Source of the DNA: Clostridium sp. OF03-18AA
GTDB taxonomy: Bacteria; Bacillota; Clostridia; Lachnospirales; Lachnospiraceae
Assembly (NCBI RefSeq): GCF_003478035.1
Contig: NZ_QUEP01000008.1
Location: forward strand, 1 to 64,000
DNA length: 64,000 bases
Direction of reading: 5' to 3'
The position numbers and the translations under genes were made by a program. Each line of letters starts with the position of its first letter. Position 1 is the first letter of the stretch. Below, piece by piece: positions 26,983 to 36,222 of the stretch. Below the pieces are notes generated by a model. That model ran no database searches, had not been told where the DNA came from, and saw only the letters and a program-made list of their open reading frames with translations.

Positions 26983-27870
26983 ATGGGAATTCTCGAAGAA
27001 GTAAACGCAAGCTATGAAAAACTCAGCCCGGTTCAGAAAAGGATCGCGGATTTTATCTTCAAATATCCGGATCAGGTCTGCTTTTACTCCCTGAAAGAGC
27101 TTTCGGAGACACTGGGTGTGACGGAGGTGACCATATTAAGGTTCACGAAGAAGATCGGGGCCCAGAGCTTCGTGGAGATGAAGAACCGTCTTCGGGAGCA
27201 TTTGCAGACGAGACTGGTCCATGGGGACGGTTTGAACAGAATCGCGGATCATGTGGGCGGGATCCGGTTCGGTGACCACGATAAGGAAGAAATGTTCCAG
27301 GAGTTCGTCGCGAACGAGAAGAATGTGATCGCGAAGACCTTTGAACAGGTCTCCTTAAAGGATATCCTCTCCGCAGTGGCGATCATCAGGCAGTCCCGGA
27401 AGATCTATGTGGTGGGAAGCGAGCTGGTGACAGGGCTCTGTGCCTACACGACGAGAAGACTCCTGACATTGGGACTGGAGGCGCTCGATCTCTCGAATCT
27501 GAGCCGGGCTCTCTACAATAACTATCTGGCCCACGCCACACCGGAGGACTGCGCGATCATCTTTTCAGCACCCGGATACGCGAAACATATCGTGAATACC
27601 GCAAGATATCTCGATAAGAAGAAGATCCCGCAGATCGCCATCACGGATCAGAGGACTTCACCGATCGCGTCCTACGGAACGACCGTTTTTACCTGCAATA
27701 ACCACGACCTGTTCTTTTATAATTCCGTGATGGGATATATGTCTGTGGCGAACGCCCTGATATATTTCTCTGCCATGGATAACCCGGAGGAGACGAATAA
27801 ACGCCGTGGGCGCCTCTCGGAAGTGAGAAGTGCGATCGGCAGCATCGACTTCGTTAAAGACGGTTTATAG
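26983..27870 (+). CDS. RpiR/MurR family transcriptional regulator (HTH plus SIS domain)
   Basis: This 295-residue protein has an N-terminal RpiR helix-turn-helix domain (about 1-78). It includes LSPVQKRIADFIFKYPD and a recognition region GVTEVTILRFTKKIG. A SIS-type sugar-phosphate-binding domain follows (about 125-265). The family usually senses phosphosugars or amino sugars. The start at 26983 is preferred over 26977 because it leaves eight bases after GGAGG. It lies between two nearly identical peptide-binding genes whose promoters share a palindrome with its own, so local control of peptide, or perhaps muropeptide, uptake is a reasonable inference. Confidence 0.92.
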   Translation: MGILEEVNASYEKLSPVQKRIADFIFKYPDQVCFYSLKELSETLGVTEVTILRFTKKIGAQSFVEMKNRLREHLQTRLVHGDGLNRIADHVGGIRFGDHDKEEMFQEFVANEKNVIAKTFEQVSLKDILSAVAIIRQSRKIYVVGSELVTGLCAYTTRRLLTLGLEALDLSNLSRALYNNYLAHATPEDCAIIFSAPGYAKHIVNTARYLDKKKIPQIAITDQRTSPIASYGTTVFTCNNHDLFFYNSVMGYMSVANALIYFSAMDNPEETNKRRGRLSEVRSAIGSIDFVKDGL

Positions 27871-27912
27871 GCAGTGGATCTTCGGACAGTTCAACCTATT
27901 AGCTTAATAGGA

Positions 27913-27925
27913 GTATAGTAAATAC
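27913..27925 (+). promoter_or_regulatory. Candidate operator site 4
   Basis: GTATAGTAAATAC has inverted GTAT/ATAC ends. It lies 65 bases before the -35 of the second binding-protein promoter. Confidence 0.5.
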
Positions 27926-27990
27926 AATACAAAAAAGGTCACAGCAATTTGTGAAAATTGCTAAAACAACCCCTTGTAAATTGAATTTTA

Positions 27991-28019
27991 TTGACAAATA
28001 TGTTCAAAACTGTTATTCT
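27991..28019 (+). promoter_or_regulatory. Promoter of the second peptide-binding gene and probably dppBCDF
   Basis: TTGACA (27991-27996), 17 bases, TATTCT (28014-28019). Confidence 0.85.
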
Positions 28020-28054
28020 TGGTCTATAAGAACGAACTAAGTACTGCATGACGG

Positions 28055-28067
28055 GTATAGTGAATAC
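28055..28067 (+). promoter_or_regulatory. Candidate operator site 5
   Basis: GTATAGTGAATAC begins 35 bases downstream of the -10 element, the same place as site 2 in the first copy. Confidence 0.55.
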
Positions 28068-28137
28068 TGACATATGCTACCGTTATGAAGTACGACCGCT
28101 GTGGGGAGCGGAAGAAAATAACAGGAGGAATTTGTGA

Positions 28138-29730
28138 ATGAAAAGAAGGGGTATTGCAAGAACAACAGCAATGGCAATGGCAGCAGCTATGATCCTTACA
28201 GCCTGCGGAGGAGGGAACGCTGATCAGTCTACAAACGCACCGGCAGGCGGCAGCGCGCAGACAACTACCGATAACGGCGGAAGCGGCGAGATCACAAAGA
28301 CGGATATCGTTGTGGCTCAGGGTGCAGATGTTGTAACACTGGATCCGGCAGGACAGCAGGATACCACATCCGGAGTACTGATCCATCACGTATACAGCAC
28401 ACTGATGGATATCGACGATGACGGTAACCTTGTTCCTGATCTGGCTGAGAGCTATGAGATGAAGAGTGATACAGAGTATACCTTCAAGCTCCGTGAGGAT
28501 GCGTGCTTCTCTGACGGAACGCCGGTAACTGCGAAGGATGTAAAGTTTACGTATGACCGTGCGAAGGATATGCCGAAGACAAAGTCCAATACTTCAAAGA
28601 TCGCAGAGGTTATCGCTGACGATGATTACCACGTAACCTTCAAGCTCACACAGCCATATGCAGCGTTCAAGACGATCGTTACCCAGACAAACTTAAGTAT
28701 CGTTTCTGAGGCAGCTGTCACAGCAGCGGGCGATGCTTACGGCGATGTGGAGAATGTACTCGGATCCGGTGAGTTCACGGTTACGGAGTGGGTTCCGAAC
28801 GATCACTACACCCTTACAAAAAACGAAAAATACTGGGGTGAGGAACCGATCGCAACCTCCATTACCGTCCGCGTAATCCCGGAGGGAAGTGCAAGAACGA
28901 TCGCTCTTGAGGCAGGAGAAGTCGATCTTGTATGGAACGTTGACCCGACAGACTGTGCGAATGTGGAAGCAAACTCCGACGTAGCGCTTCTTTCCCAGCC
29001 GTCTTCTTCCATCGAGTATCTCGGAATGAATACAACGAAAGAGAAGTTCTCCGATGAGAGAGTCCGTCAGGCAATCAACTACGCACTGGATAAGCAGACC
29101 TTCGTTGATACGATCGTTGAGGGACGTGGAACTGTAGCAAACAGCTATATCAACTCCACGATCCCGGGCTGGTCTGAAGAGGAGGAAGCTTATCCGTATG
29201 ATCCGGAAAAGGCAAAAGAGCTCCTTGCAGAAGCAGGTTATCCGAATGGATTTGAGTGCAACCTCTATGTAAACGGTGACGTTCGTACACGTTCCGCGCA
29301 GATCGTTCAGGCACAGCTCGCTGAAGTGGGAATCACCGTTGATATTTCTACATATGAGTGGGGCGCATTCCTTGATTCCTTAAATGCAGGCGATCATGAG
29401 ATGTTCATCCTCGGATGGTCCAACACAAGCTTTGACGCAGACGGAAGCACCTACCAGTTATTCTACTCTGAGAACCATGGTGCGACCGGTAACCGTGCAT
29501 TCTTAACAGATGAGAAGGTCGATGAGCTCATCATCGCTGCTCAGAAGGAAAGCGACGATACCAAGCGTATGGGTCTCTACAAGGAGCTTCAGGATCGTCT
29601 CCACGAGATTTCCCCGTGGTGCCCGTTATACTACAAATACGATAACGTCGGTGTCCGCGCAGACTTAAAGGGCTTCAAGCTTCACAAAGGCGCACAGCAT
29701 TACCTTGGCAACTGCCATTACGAAAAATAA
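28138..29730 (+). CDS. Peptide ABC transporter substrate-binding lipoprotein (copy 2)
   Basis: This 530-residue family 5 binding protein has lipobox LTAC and lipidated Cys23. It aligns with copy 1 almost without gaps over the mature domain, and most differences lie in the signal peptide and linker. The shared promoter and operator layout shows that the duplication includes upstream DNA. This copy lies directly before dppBCDF and is the more likely dedicated partner of the permease. The start follows AGGAGG. A hairpin between it and the permease genes may set a higher level of binding protein than permease. Confidence 0.93.
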   Translation: MKRRGIARTTAMAMAAAMILTACGGGNADQSTNAPAGGSAQTTTDNGGSGEITKTDIVVAQGADVVTLDPAGQQDTTSGVLIHHVYSTLMDIDDDGNLVPDLAESYEMKSDTEYTFKLREDACFSDGTPVTAKDVKFTYDRAKDMPKTKSNTSKIAEVIADDDYHVTFKLTQPYAAFKTIVTQTNLSIVSEAAVTAAGDAYGDVENVLGSGEFTVTEWVPNDHYTLTKNEKYWGEEPIATSITVRVIPEGSARTIALEAGEVDLVWNVDPTDCANVEANSDVALLSQPSSSIEYLGMNTTKEKFSDERVRQAINYALDKQTFVDTIVEGRGTVANSYINSTIPGWSEEEEAYPYDPEKAKELLAEAGYPNGFECNLYVNGDVRTRSAQIVQAQLAEVGITVDISTYEWGAFLDSLNAGDHEMFILGWSNTSFDADGSTYQLFYSENHGATGNRAFLTDEKVDELIIAAQKESDDTKRMGLYKELQDRLHEISPWCPLYYKYDNVGVRADLKGFKLHKGAQHYLGNCHYEK

Positions 29731-29769
29731 TATCTGATCCCCAAAAGGACAGAGTCCATGCAAAAATAG

Positions 29770-29798
29770 GGTACGGGTCACGAAAAGGGATCCGTACC
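29770..29798 (+). terminator. Possible partial terminator between binding protein and permease genes
   Basis: GGTACGG (29770-29776) pairs with CCGTACC (29792-29798), followed only by TCTTTCC. It looks leaky, as is common after a highly expressed binding-protein gene. Confidence 0.45.
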
Positions 29799-29933
29799 TC
29801 TTTCCAGAATCCGGTGAAAGCCCGGAAAACATTCCAGAAACCCTGAGACAAGGATCCGGAACTTCGGCCCCGACAGACGGGTTTCGGAAACACAAAAAAA
29901 CAGCCGCGGGATGCGGTAGATTGGATGGTGTGC

Positions 29934-30866
29934 ATGAGCAAATATGTGTTAAAGAGACTTGCGATGCTGATCCCGGTACTGATCGGCGTAACCTTCATGG
30001 TTTATTTCATCTTAAGCCTTTCACCAGGTGATACAGCAGCGATGATCGCAGGTGAGTCGGCAGACGCAGAGACGATCGAAGCGACAAGAAAAGACCTCGG
30101 ACTTGACCAGCCGGTTATCGTTCAGTACGGAAAATATATGCTGAACCTTCTTCACGGCGATATGGGTAAATCCTACAAGACAAAACGTGATGTTTTCCCG
30201 ACGATCATGGCTGCATTCCCGAATACAGCAAAGCTTGCGTTCTGGTCAATCCTGGTAGCAGTAGCCATCGCGCTTCCGATCGGTATCATCAGTGCCACGA
30301 GGCAGTACAGTATGGTCGATAATGTGGGTATGGTCGCCGCCCTATTGGGTGTCGCGACGCCAAACTTCTGGCTGGGCCTGATGCTCATTATCGTATTCTC
30401 CTTAAACCTTGGATGGCTTCCGTCCGGCGGTATGGGATCCTGGAAGAACTACATCATGCCGGCGATCACACTCGGTACTGGCGATGCGGCGCTGATCTGT
30501 CGTATGACGCGTTCCTCCATGCTTGAGGTCATCCGTCAGGATTATATCCGTACCGCGAGAGCGAAGGGTGTGCCGGAGAAAATGGTGATCCGGAAACACG
30601 CATTAAAGAATGCACTGATCCCGGTCGTTACCGTTATCGGACTTCAGTTCGGTTCCCTTCTTGGCGGCGCGACTCTTACCGAGACCGTATTTGCATGGCC
30701 TGGCGTTGGCCGTCTCCTGGTAGACTCCATCAAGAGTAAAGATGCCCCGTTAGTCCTCGGCGGCGTTATCATGATGACGATCACCTTCAGTATCGTAAAC
30801 CTTTGCGTGGACATTCTCTACGCTTTCATTGACCCGCGTATCAAAGCGCAGTATAAGAAAAAATAA
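29934..30866 (+). CDS. dppB: Peptide ABC transporter permease, DppB/OppB type
   Basis: This polytopic protein of about 310 residues starts YVLKRLAMLIPVLIGVTF, typical of the first permease of peptide importers. It contains the permease-to-ATPase coupling loop in DYIRTARAKGVPEKMVIRKHALKNALIPV (about 207-235). Six membrane helices are apparent. An ATG at 29925 is also possible; 29934 is chosen for the family-like N-terminus and a GGATGG seven bases upstream. It forms a heterodimeric channel with the next gene. Confidence 0.93.
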   Translation: MSKYVLKRLAMLIPVLIGVTFMVYFILSLSPGDTAAMIAGESADAETIEATRKDLGLDQPVIVQYGKYMLNLLHGDMGKSYKTKRDVFPTIMAAFPNTAKLAFWSILVAVAIALPIGIISATRQYSMVDNVGMVAALLGVATPNFWLGLMLIIVFSLNLGWLPSGGMGSWKNYIMPAITLGTGDAALICRMTRSSMLEVIRQDYIRTARAKGVPEKMVIRKHALKNALIPVVTVIGLQFGSLLGGATLTETVFAWPGVGRLLVDSIKSKDAPLVLGGVIMMTITFSIVNLCVDILYAFIDPRIKAQYKKK

Positions 30867-30878
30867 GGAGGAAAGCGT

Positions 30879-31775
30879 ATGGGAACATCAAAGAATCAGG
30901 AAGCGGCGTCCGGCGCGACTGTAAAGAAGCGCGGCCAGTTCAAAGAGATCTGGCGCCGCTTGAAAAAGAATAGAATGGCAATGATCGGTCTTGGAATCGT
31001 CGTTTTCCTCGTACTGATCTCCATCTTTGCAGATTTCCTGTTCGATTACAATACCGTTGTTATCAAGCAGAACACAGCCATCCGTCTCCAGACTCCGAGT
31101 GCAGCTCACTGGCTCGGAACAGATGAGTTCGGACGTGATATTCTGGCACGTCTCGTTCACGGATCAAGAGTATCCTTAAGTGTCGGCGTTGTAGCTGTAT
31201 CCATCGCACTTCTGATCGGTGGATCCTTAGGAGCGATCGCAGGCTTCTACGGCGGAAAGATCGATAACGTGATCATGCGTATCATGGATATCTTCCTTGC
31301 AGTGCCGAGCCTTCTTCTTTCCATCACGATCGTATCCGCACTTGGACCGAGCATCTTCAACTTAATGCTTGCCATCGCGATCTCTTCCGTGCCGGGCTAC
31401 GCGCGAATCGTCCGGGCTTCCGTCCTTACCGTAAAGGATCAGGAATTCGTAGAGGCGGCGAAATGTATCGGAGCAAACAACTTCGAGATCATTTCCTCCC
31501 ATATTCTCCCGAACTGTATGGCACCGATCATCGTTCAGGTATCTTTAAAGGTTGCATCCGCGATCCTTTCTACATCCGGCTTAAGCTTCCTGGGCCTTGG
31601 CGTAAAGGCTCCGACACCGGAGTGGGGCGCAATGCTTTCCGGCGGACGTGCTTACTTAAGAAACGCTCCGCACCTGACCATATTCCCGGGTATTGCGATT
31701 ATCATTACGATCCTTTCCCTGAACCTGTTAGGCGATGGTCTTCGTGATGCATTAGACCCGAAACTGAAGAAGTAG
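30879..31775 (+). CDS. dppC: Peptide ABC transporter permease, DppC/OppC type
   Basis: This 298-residue second permease subunit has the N-terminal OppC segment ([17 protein letters not shown]), [16 protein letters not shown] (about 82-97) and the coupling loop [21 protein letters not shown] (about 192-212). The start has AAGGAGG upstream, 12 bases after dppB. It forms the membrane pore together with DppB. Confidence 0.96.
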   Translation: MGTSKNQEAASGATVKKRGQFKEIWRRLKKNRMAMIGLGIVVFLVLISIFADFLFDYNTVVIKQNTAIRLQTPSAAHWLGTDEFGRDILARLVHGSRVSLSVGVVAVSIALLIGGSLGAIAGFYGGKIDNVIMRIMDIFLAVPSLLLSITIVSALGPSIFNLMLAIAISSVPGYARIVRASVLTVKDQEFVEAAKCIGANNFEIISSHILPNCMAPIIVQVSLKVASAILSTSGLSFLGLGVKAPTPEWGAMLSGGRAYLRNAPHLTIFPGIAIIITILSLNLLGDGLRDALDPKLKK

Positions 31776-31788
31776 GGAGGACAAAATA

Positions 31789-32793
31789 TTGGAAGATAAC
31801 AAAAACTTAATTCTTGATATTAAGGATCTTGTGATCCATTATGAGACCGATGACGGCGTTGTAGAGGCGGTAAACGGCATCGATATCCAGTTAGAGCACG
31901 GAAAAACATTAGGACTTGTAGGAGAGACCGGATCCGGAAAGACAACAACCGCTCTTTCGATCCTGCGTCTTGTTCCGGACCCGCCGGGAGTTATTAAAAA
32001 CGGTTCCATCCTTCTTGACGGAAAAGATATCTTAAATATGCCGCAGAAGGAGCTGGAGGCGATCCGTGGAAATACCGTTTCCATGATCTTCCAGGATCCG
32101 ATGACATCCTTAAACCCGGTGCTCACTGTCGGTGACCAGATCGCCGAGGTTATTAAGCTCCATGATAAGATCAGTGAGAAAGAGGCTGAACAGAAAGCCG
32201 GCGATATGCTGGAAGTGGTAGGTATTCCGAGAGAACGTTTCGGCGAGTATCCGCACCAGTTCTCCGGAGGTATGAAGCAGCGTGTCGTTATCGCTATGGC
32301 TCTTGCCTGTAACCCGAAGCTTCTTCTTGCCGATGAGCCGACAACCGCTCTCGATGTGACGATCCAGGCACAGGTTCTCGAGACAATGAAGGATTTAAGA
32401 AAGAAATTTGGTTCCGCGATGATCATGATCACCCATGATCTGGGAATTATCGCAGAGGTCTGTGATGAGGTCTCCGTTGTATACGCGGGACAGATCGTTG
32501 AGCATGGAACTCTGGAAGATATCTTCAACCACACCATGCACCCATACACAGAAGGTCTTTTCGGTTCCCTTCCGAACATTGAAGACCGCAAGGCGAGACT
32601 TCAGCCGATTCCGGGCCTGATGCCGGATCCGACAAACCTTCCGAAAGGCTGCCCGTTCTCCCCGAGATGTAAGTACTGCACAGAAGCGTGCAAAAAAGAC
32701 AGACCGGAAAAGAAGTGGGCGAGCGATACGCATTATGTGCGCTGCGTCCGCTACGAAGAGCCGGGATTTTCCATTGAAAGGAGTGAGCAGTAA
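31789..32793 (+). CDS. dppD: Peptide ABC transporter ATP-binding protein, DppD/OppD type
   Basis: The 334-residue ATPase has Walker A GETGSGKT (about residue 46), signature FSGGMKQR and Walker [13 protein letters not shown]. The oligopeptide-importer C-terminal motif [15 protein letters not shown] is present; related proteins use such cysteines for an iron-sulfur cluster. The start is TTG at 31789, eight bases after GGGAGG. Its stop codon shares a base with the start of dppF. Confidence 0.95.
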   Translation: MEDNKNLILDIKDLVIHYETDDGVVEAVNGIDIQLEHGKTLGLVGETGSGKTTTALSILRLVPDPPGVIKNGSILLDGKDILNMPQKELEAIRGNTVSMIFQDPMTSLNPVLTVGDQIAEVIKLHDKISEKEAEQKAGDMLEVVGIPRERFGEYPHQFSGGMKQRVVIAMALACNPKLLLADEPTTALDVTIQAQVLETMKDLRKKFGSAMIMITHDLGIIAEVCDEVSVVYAGQIVEHGTLEDIFNHTMHPYTEGLFGSLPNIEDRKARLQPIPGLMPDPTNLPKGCPFSPRCKYCTEACKKDRPEKKWASDTHYVRCVRYEEPGFSIERSEQ

Positions 32794-33749
32794 TGGCAGA
32801 TACGATCCTTGAAGTAAAGCACCTGAAAAAATATTTCAACACTCCAAAGGGACTGCTCCATGCGGTCGATGACGTGAACTTCACTCTGGAACGTGGAAAG
32901 ACCCTCGGTATCGTAGGTGAGTCTGGATGCGGTAAGTCCACCACAGGACGTTCGATCTTACGTCTCATCGAGCCGACCTCCGGTGAGGTCATTTTCGACG
33001 GTGAGGATGTATGTAAAAAGAATAAAAATGAACTCCGTCTCTTAAGACGTGACATGCAGTTGATCTTCCAGGACCCGTACGCATCTCTTGACCCGAGAAA
33101 GACAGTCAGTGAGATCATTGCTGAGCCGTTAAAGCTCCAGAAGCTTATTACGGACCCGAAAGCCCGTATGGACCGTGTGCGTGAGCTGATGCAGGTCGTA
33201 GGTCTTGCGGACCGCCTGATCAATACATATCCGCATGAGCTTGACGGCGGCCGCCGCCAGCGTATCGGTATTGCAAGAGCGCTTGCGATGAAACCGAAGC
33301 TTATTGTATGCGACGAGCCGGTTTCTGCCCTTGACGTATCCATTCAGGCACAGATCTTAAACCTGATGCAGGATCTTCAGGAACAGATGGGATTGACCTA
33401 TATCTTCATCACACACGACCTTTCCGTTGTCAACCACTTTGCGGATGATATCGCGGTTATGTATCTTGGACAGCTCATCGAGAAAGCTCCGTCTGAACAG
33501 CTTTTCGATAAGCCGACTCATCCGTATACACAGGCTCTGCTCTCTGCAATTCCGGTACCAAGCCTGAAAAAGAAGAGAGAGCGTATCATCTTAAAGGGTG
33601 AGATCACTTCCCCGATCAACCCGAAGCCAGGTTGCCGTTTTGCTGCCCGCTGTCCGTATGCGACAGACCGCTGCAGAAGCGAGGAACCGGTGCTCCGCGA
33701 GATCGAACCGAATCATTTCGTGGCATGCCATCTGACGGAAGGCAAATAA
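32793..33749 (+). CDS. dppF: Peptide ABC transporter ATP-binding protein, DppF/OppF type
   Basis: This 318-residue second ATPase has Walker A GESGCGKST, a signature that reads LDGGRRQR instead of the usual LSGGQ (a variant I recall from clostridial DppF proteins), Walker B LIVCDEPVSALD, switch His in FITHDLSVV and the C-terminal GCRFAARCPYATDRC motif. It pairs with DppD to power import. A strong terminator follows. Confidence 0.95.
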   Translation: MADTILEVKHLKKYFNTPKGLLHAVDDVNFTLERGKTLGIVGESGCGKSTTGRSILRLIEPTSGEVIFDGEDVCKKNKNELRLLRRDMQLIFQDPYASLDPRKTVSEIIAEPLKLQKLITDPKARMDRVRELMQVVGLADRLINTYPHELDGGRRQRIGIARALAMKPKLIVCDEPVSALDVSIQAQILNLMQDLQEQMGLTYIFITHDLSVVNHFADDIAVMYLGQLIEKAPSEQLFDKPTHPYTQALLSAIPVPSLKKKRERIILKGEITSPINPKPGCRFAARCPYATDRCRSEEPVLREIEPNHFVACHLTEGK

Positions 33750-33763
33750 GGAGACATTCGTAT

Positions 33764-33794
33764 GCCCCCGCCGGTATTCTGGCGGGGGTATTTT
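33764..33794 (+). terminator. Terminator of the dpp operon
   Basis: CCCCCGCC (33765-33772) pairs with GGCGGGGG (33781-33788), followed by TATTTTG. Confidence 0.88.
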
Positions 33795-33883
33795 GCATGA
33801 AGCGATTTTCTGATCTACAATAGGAAACGCCGACAGAAATTGATGCAGGGTATGCTGTGCTGTGAGGGCAGCTTCTTTTGTAA

Positions 33884-33900
33884 GTATAATAAATTTGACA
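33884..33900 (+). promoter_or_regulatory. Promoter region of the S9 peptidase gene with an operator-like motif
   Basis: GTATAATAAATTT (33884-33896) matches 10 of 13 positions of the RpiR-locus motif and overlaps TTGACA (33895-33900). No convincing -10 was found at 17 bases, so the promoter call is weak. Confidence 0.35.
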
Positions 33901-33958
33901 GGGAAATGATCCTGCGATAAAACTACATATATAAATAGGAAAGAGAGGACCTGGAACC

Positions 33959-35941
33959 ATGAAACAGATCGATATCAGAGATTTTACAAATTATCATTAT
34001 CCCACGATCTTTACCCCGGCACCGGATGGAAAGCACGCGGTGATGGCGGTGGTGGATGCCAACGAGAAGGACAACTGCTATGAGTCCTGCTTATGGCTCT
34101 ATGATATGGAGACAAAGAAAACTTCCAGACTGACAGGCGGAAAGAAAGAGCGCACCTTCATCTGGATGGATTCCGAGACGATCCTCTTTATTGCGGACCG
34201 TGAGAAGACTTATCAGGAAAAAGCGAAGAACGAGGAAGACTGGACCTGCTTCTACACCCTGAACATCCATGGCGGTGAGGCACAGTTCGCGTTCGCTGTT
34301 CCGTATAAGGCAGTGAAGATGAAAAAAGCCGGAAAGAAACTTGTCCTCACAGTGAAATATGATTACAACAAGCCGGATCTCTCCCACATGGAAGAGGGCG
34401 AGGAGAAGAGAGCTGCTTTAAAGGCGTGGAAGGACGAGAAAGACTATGAAGTCTTCGATGAGCTTCCGTTCTGGGCGAATGGTCAGGGCATTGTAAATAA
34501 GAAGAGAACGAGACTTGCAGTCTATGACATGGAGAGCGGTTCCTGTGAGATTGTGACTCCGGATTACGAGAATGTCGAGAGTTCCTGGGTCGAAGGCGAT
34601 GATACGATCCTCTATGTTTCCAGCCTTTACACGGATAAAAAGGATGTCTACCAGGGATTAAAGCAGTATACGATCTCCACGGGTGAGTTAAAGACTCTTG
34701 TAGAGCAAAAGGATATGAGCATCGATTACGCGTGCATCCTCAAGGGAAAAGTAACCTTCTTCGGTTCCTACATGAAAGAATACGGCTTTAATGAGAATGA
34801 CAAGCTGTATACGGTGGAGAACGGCAGGGTAGAGCTTCTTTCCGACTATGATGACAGCGTCCACAACTCGATCTGCTGCGACTGCAAGTTTGCGGACGGA
34901 GCTTCCGCGATCCATGACGACGACAAGATCTACTTTATCGCGACGCTGCGAAAACAGAGCGTGATTCGTACCTTTGACGCTGAGGGTCACATGGAGACGA
35001 TCCTGGACCGCCAGGGAAGCGTCCACACACTGGCGAAGTCCGGCGATACCATTTACTTTACAGGCATGCGTGATATGGGACTCACCGAGTGTTATGCCTT
35101 TGACGGAAAAGAGGAGACGAAGCTCACTTCCTTTAACGACGCGGTGATGGCGGAGAGAAGTGTTTGCCCGGTTGAGGAGTTTACCTTTACATATAAAGAT
35201 CTGGAGCTGGACGGCTATGTGATCAAACCGGTGAACTTCGACCCGAATAAGACATATCCTGGTATCTTAACGATCCACGGCGGCCCGCGGGCAACCTTTG
35301 GACCGACCTTCTTCCACGAGAGTGAGGTATTCGCGAATGCCGGATACTTTGTATTCTTTACAAACCCGTTAGGAAGCGACGGACGCGGAAATGAGTTCGC
35401 TGACATTACCGGAAAGCACGGCGGAATCGACTTTGAATGCTGCATGGCACTCACAGATGAGGTATTGAAGCGTTATCCGCAGGTTGATGAGAAGCACCTG
35501 GGCGTTATGGGCGGAAGCTACGGTGGCTTCATGACAAACTGGGTGATCGGAAACACCACCAGATTTGCGGCGGCCTGCTCCCAGAGAAGTATCTCCAACT
35601 GGGTATCCAAGTGCATGACCACCGATATCGGATACTACTTTAACATGGACCAGATCAAAGCAGACCCGTGGAACAGTCCGGAAAAGATGTGGCAGCACTC
35701 CCCGTTAAAATACGCTAACATGGCTAAGACCCCGACCCTCTTTATCCAGTCGGACGAAGACTACCGTTGCTGGATGGGTGACGCGATCCAGATGTTCTCC
35801 GCGTTAAAATACTTCGGCGTTGAAGCCCGCATGTGCCTCTTCCATGGCGAGAACCACGAACTCTCAAGAAGCGGTAAGCCGAAACACAGAATCCGCAGAA
35901 TGACAGAGATGATGGAGTGGTTTGAGAAGTATTTGAAGTAA
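33959..35941 (+). CDS. S9 family serine peptidase (prolyl oligopeptidase/acylaminoacyl-peptidase type)
   Basis: The 660-residue product has an N-terminal beta-propeller-like region (about 1-400) and a C-terminal alpha/beta hydrolase domain. The nucleophile motif is GGSYGGFM (Ser about 519), followed by the Asp in QSDEDYRC (about 600) and the His in HGENHELS (about 632). The oxyanion-side motif ILTIHGGPRATFG is present. No signal peptide is seen, so it probably acts in the cytoplasm on short peptides, a fit to the adjacent peptide importer. It has its own promoter region and terminator. Confidence 0.95.
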   Translation: MKQIDIRDFTNYHYPTIFTPAPDGKHAVMAVVDANEKDNCYESCLWLYDMETKKTSRLTGGKKERTFIWMDSETILFIADREKTYQEKAKNEEDWTCFYTLNIHGGEAQFAFAVPYKAVKMKKAGKKLVLTVKYDYNKPDLSHMEEGEEKRAALKAWKDEKDYEVFDELPFWANGQGIVNKKRTRLAVYDMESGSCEIVTPDYENVESSWVEGDDTILYVSSLYTDKKDVYQGLKQYTISTGELKTLVEQKDMSIDYACILKGKVTFFGSYMKEYGFNENDKLYTVENGRVELLSDYDDSVHNSICCDCKFADGASAIHDDDKIYFIATLRKQSVIRTFDAEGHMETILDRQGSVHTLAKSGDTIYFTGMRDMGLTECYAFDGKEETKLTSFNDAVMAERSVCPVEEFTFTYKDLELDGYVIKPVNFDPNKTYPGILTIHGGPRATFGPTFFHESEVFANAGYFVFFTNPLGSDGRGNEFADITGKHGGIDFECCMALTDEVLKRYPQVDEKHLGVMGGSYGGFMTNWVIGNTTRFAAACSQRSISNWVSKCMTTDIGYYFNMDQIKADPWNSPEKMWQHSPLKYANMAKTPTLFIQSDEDYRCWMGDAIQMFSALKYFGVEARMCLFHGENHELSRSGKPKHRIRRMTEMMEWFEKYLK

Positions 35942-35983
35942 GATGGCAGACAACAGAAAAATCATCAATTTATATTAAAGGAA

Positions 35984-36014
35984 AGAGGCTGTCCGAAAGG
36001 GCAGCCTTTATTAT
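35984..36014 (+). terminator. Terminator of the peptidase gene
   Basis: GAGGCTGTCC (from 35985) pairs with GGGCAGCCTT (to about 36009), with AAAG/TTTATT flanks. Confidence 0.7.
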
Positions 36015-36222
36015 GAAATTTTTGTGGCAAAATTTCGTCAGTGTAGATTTTTCAGTGACAAGCGGTGTAAAGTATGGTACGATACATATAAGTGTGGGTC
36101 TGTCTTTACAGATCCTGGAAGGAATTCGATTTTATATCCGGTTTTCGAAAAACGTGATCCCTGTGGGAATGCGAAAGCAGTAAGCTTTGCGGCGGGAACG
36201 GATCAGAGAAGGAGATTTTTGC

